NCBI GenBank assembly: GCA_031254075.1
Contig: JAIRVD010000223.1
Span: 1 to 6,310, forward strand
Length of the DNA stretch: 6,310 nucleotides
Direction of reading: 5' to 3'
Source of the DNA: Clostridiales bacterium
GTDB lineage: Bacteria; Bacillota; Clostridia; Lachnospirales; WQUN01
Each line of letters begins with the position of its first letter. Position 1 is the first letter of the stretch. The notes beneath the pieces were generated by a model. That model worked only from the letters and a program-made list of their open reading frames with translations. It searched no databases and was not told the origin of the DNA. Below are positions 5,265 through 6,310 of this stretch, in pieces. Both the position numbers and the translations under genes were made by a program.

Positions 5265-6310
5265 ATGATTCGCGACAAGGATTTTTACAAAACGATTTTC
5301 GCAATTGCGATTCCGATTGCGCTGCAAAATTTGATTACGTTTTCGGTGAGCTTGGCGGATACGGTGATGTTAAGCCGCGCGGGCGCTACTGACGAGCTTG
5401 TTTCGGCGGCTGATTTGGCAAACCGTTTTATTTTTTTGCTGATAATGGCATTGATTGGACTTACGGGCGGTGGAATGGCTTTGGCTTCGCAATATTGGGG
5501 CAAGGGCGACATCGCAGCGATTAGAAAGATAACGGCTATGATTTTACATATGGGATTTGCGATTTCGTTTTTCACGGGAATTATACTTTTGGCGTTTCCC
5601 GAAAGCGTGATGGGGATTTTCACAAAAGACGCTGTCATTATCGAAAGAGGCGCGGAATATCTTTCGATTGTCGGATGGTCGTGCTTTTTATTTGGAATTT
5701 CATTTTTGCTGATGAACATGCTGCGCAGTGTTGAGGTTGTGAGATTCGCGCTGTTCGCCGATATTACCGCGTTGTGCATAAGCGTGTTTTTGAATTGGGT
5801 TTTGATTTTTGGAAATCTCGGTTTCCCCGCGCTCGGAATTCGCGGCGCGGCGACATCGACTTTAATTGCGCGCACTGTCGGATTTTTGATTATTTGCGTT
5901 TACGTTTTTGTTTTTGATAAGAAAATGAAATTTCGCTTGAAGAATATTTTTGTTTTCGATTTTCCGCTGTTTAAAGATATTCTGAAATACGGATTGCCCG
6001 TTCTTGCTAATCAAATGGCTTGGGCGACGGGCGTTACCGTACAGGCAATCATCATCGGGCGAATTGATTATTCCGTCGGCGATTTTGTTGCGGCAAACGC
6101 CGCCGTAAGCGTTATCTTTCAAATGTTTATGGTAGCGATGTTCGGAGCGGGTAGCGCCGCGCTTATCATTATCGGAAAAACAATCGGCGCGGGCGAGTTC
6201 GCGATTGCAAAAGAAAAAGCCGCAACGCTGTTCAAGCTTGCGGCAATCATGGGAACTTTTTCTTGTGTGACAATTTTGCTTACACGCGGCGCGATTTTAA
6301 AAATTTTCAT
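5265..6310 (+). CDS. MATE-family efflux transporter, N-terminal part (3' end outside window)
   Basis: The frame is open from ATG 5265 to the window edge (348 codons plus 2 bases, no stop). Family members are about 450 residues, so the last quarter is missing. MATE transporters are inner-membrane antiporters that export drugs, cationic compounds or metabolites using a sodium or proton gradient. The start IFAIAIPIALQNLI, then LADTVMLSR (30-38), SQYWGKGD (75-82) and LGIRGAATSTLIARTVGF (190-207) are characteristic of the family. About nine hydrophobic segments can be seen (near 10-35, 53-75, 90-111, 133-153, 161-183, 190-217, 238-262, 274-303 and 318-340), with the MKFRLKN cytoplasmic-type loop between the sixth and seventh, as expected at the middle of the two-bundle fold. 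It is transcribed away from prpC across a 98-base shared control region. The substrate cannot be told from sequence. Long open frames on the opposite strand here are shadows. Confidence 0.93.
   Translation, partial: MIRDKDFYKTIFAIAIPIALQNLITFSVSLADTVMLSRAGATDELVSAADLANRFIFLLIMALIGLTGGGMALASQYWGKGDIAAIRKITAMILHMGFAISFFTGIILLAFPESVMGIFTKDAVIIERGAEYLSIVGWSCFLFGISFLLMNMLRSVEVVRFALFADITALCISVFLNWVLIFGNLGFPALGIRGAATSTLIARTVGFLIICVYVFVFDKKMKFRLKNIFVFDFPLFKDILKYGLPVLANQMAWATGVTVQAIIIGRIDYSVGDFVAANAAVSVIFQMFMVAMFGAGSAALIIIGKTIGAGEFAIAKEKAATLFKLAAIMGTFSCVTILLTRGAILKIF

Noticed and set aside
5167..5304. N-terminal extension of the phosphatase (46 extra residues)
   Set aside because: It would run through the TTGCAG/TATAAT promoter and into the first codons of the transporter gene. 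The ATG at 5166 has its own GAGGAG site and starts at the PP2C domain.
5285..6310. Long open frames on the minus strand
   Set aside because: They lie wholly opposite the MATE gene, resemble no family, and have a composition expected from reading a hydrophobic-protein gene backwards.

Overview
The window looks like a chromosomal segment of a Gram-positive (Firmicutes/Clostridia-like) bacterium. The main reason is the gene order PP2C phosphatase, PASTA-domain Ser/Thr kinase, RsgA GTPase on one strand, which is the familiar prpC-prkC-rsgA block of that group. Strong AGGAGG-type ribosome binding sites and a consensus sigma-A-like promoter fit the same assignment. I cannot name a species.

Layout, left to right. 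(1) Bases 1-1199, plus strand: the C-terminal end of a SNF2-family helicase, cut by the window edge, followed 3 bases later by a SWIM zinc-finger protein. (2) Bases 1200-1261: a short AT-rich spacer between convergent transcription units, with only weak hairpins. (3) Bases 1262-5166, minus strand: an operon reading prpC, prkC, rsgA. The kinase stop and the GTPase start share one base, and the phosphatase and kinase are 15 bases apart. (4) Bases 5167-5264: a 98-base divergent control region with a near-consensus promoter for the operon (TTGCAG, 17 bases, TATAAT) and a perfect 7+7 inverted repeat over its -10 box. (5) From 5265 to the right edge, plus strand: the first 348 codons of a MATE-family multidrug/metabolite transporter, cut by the window.

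The minus-strand operon pairs a membrane kinase, whose outer PASTA repeats are of the type that senses peptidoglycan fragments or lipid II, with its cognate phosphatase and a 30S-subunit assembly GTPase. This couples cell-wall sensing to phosphorylation and ribosome maturation. The SNF2/SWIM pair and the MATE transporter appear to be separate units. No mobile element, CRISPR array, tRNA or rRNA was seen.

I see no wholly new system. The most notable points are in the kinase: the catalytic HRD arginine is leucine, the activation loop is poor in threonine, the first PASTA repeat carries a four-cysteine insertion, the juxtamembrane stretch is rich in Tyr and acidic residues, and there is an extra C-terminal domain beyond a Pro/Thr linker. 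The operator-like dyad in the divergent promoter region is also worth checking.
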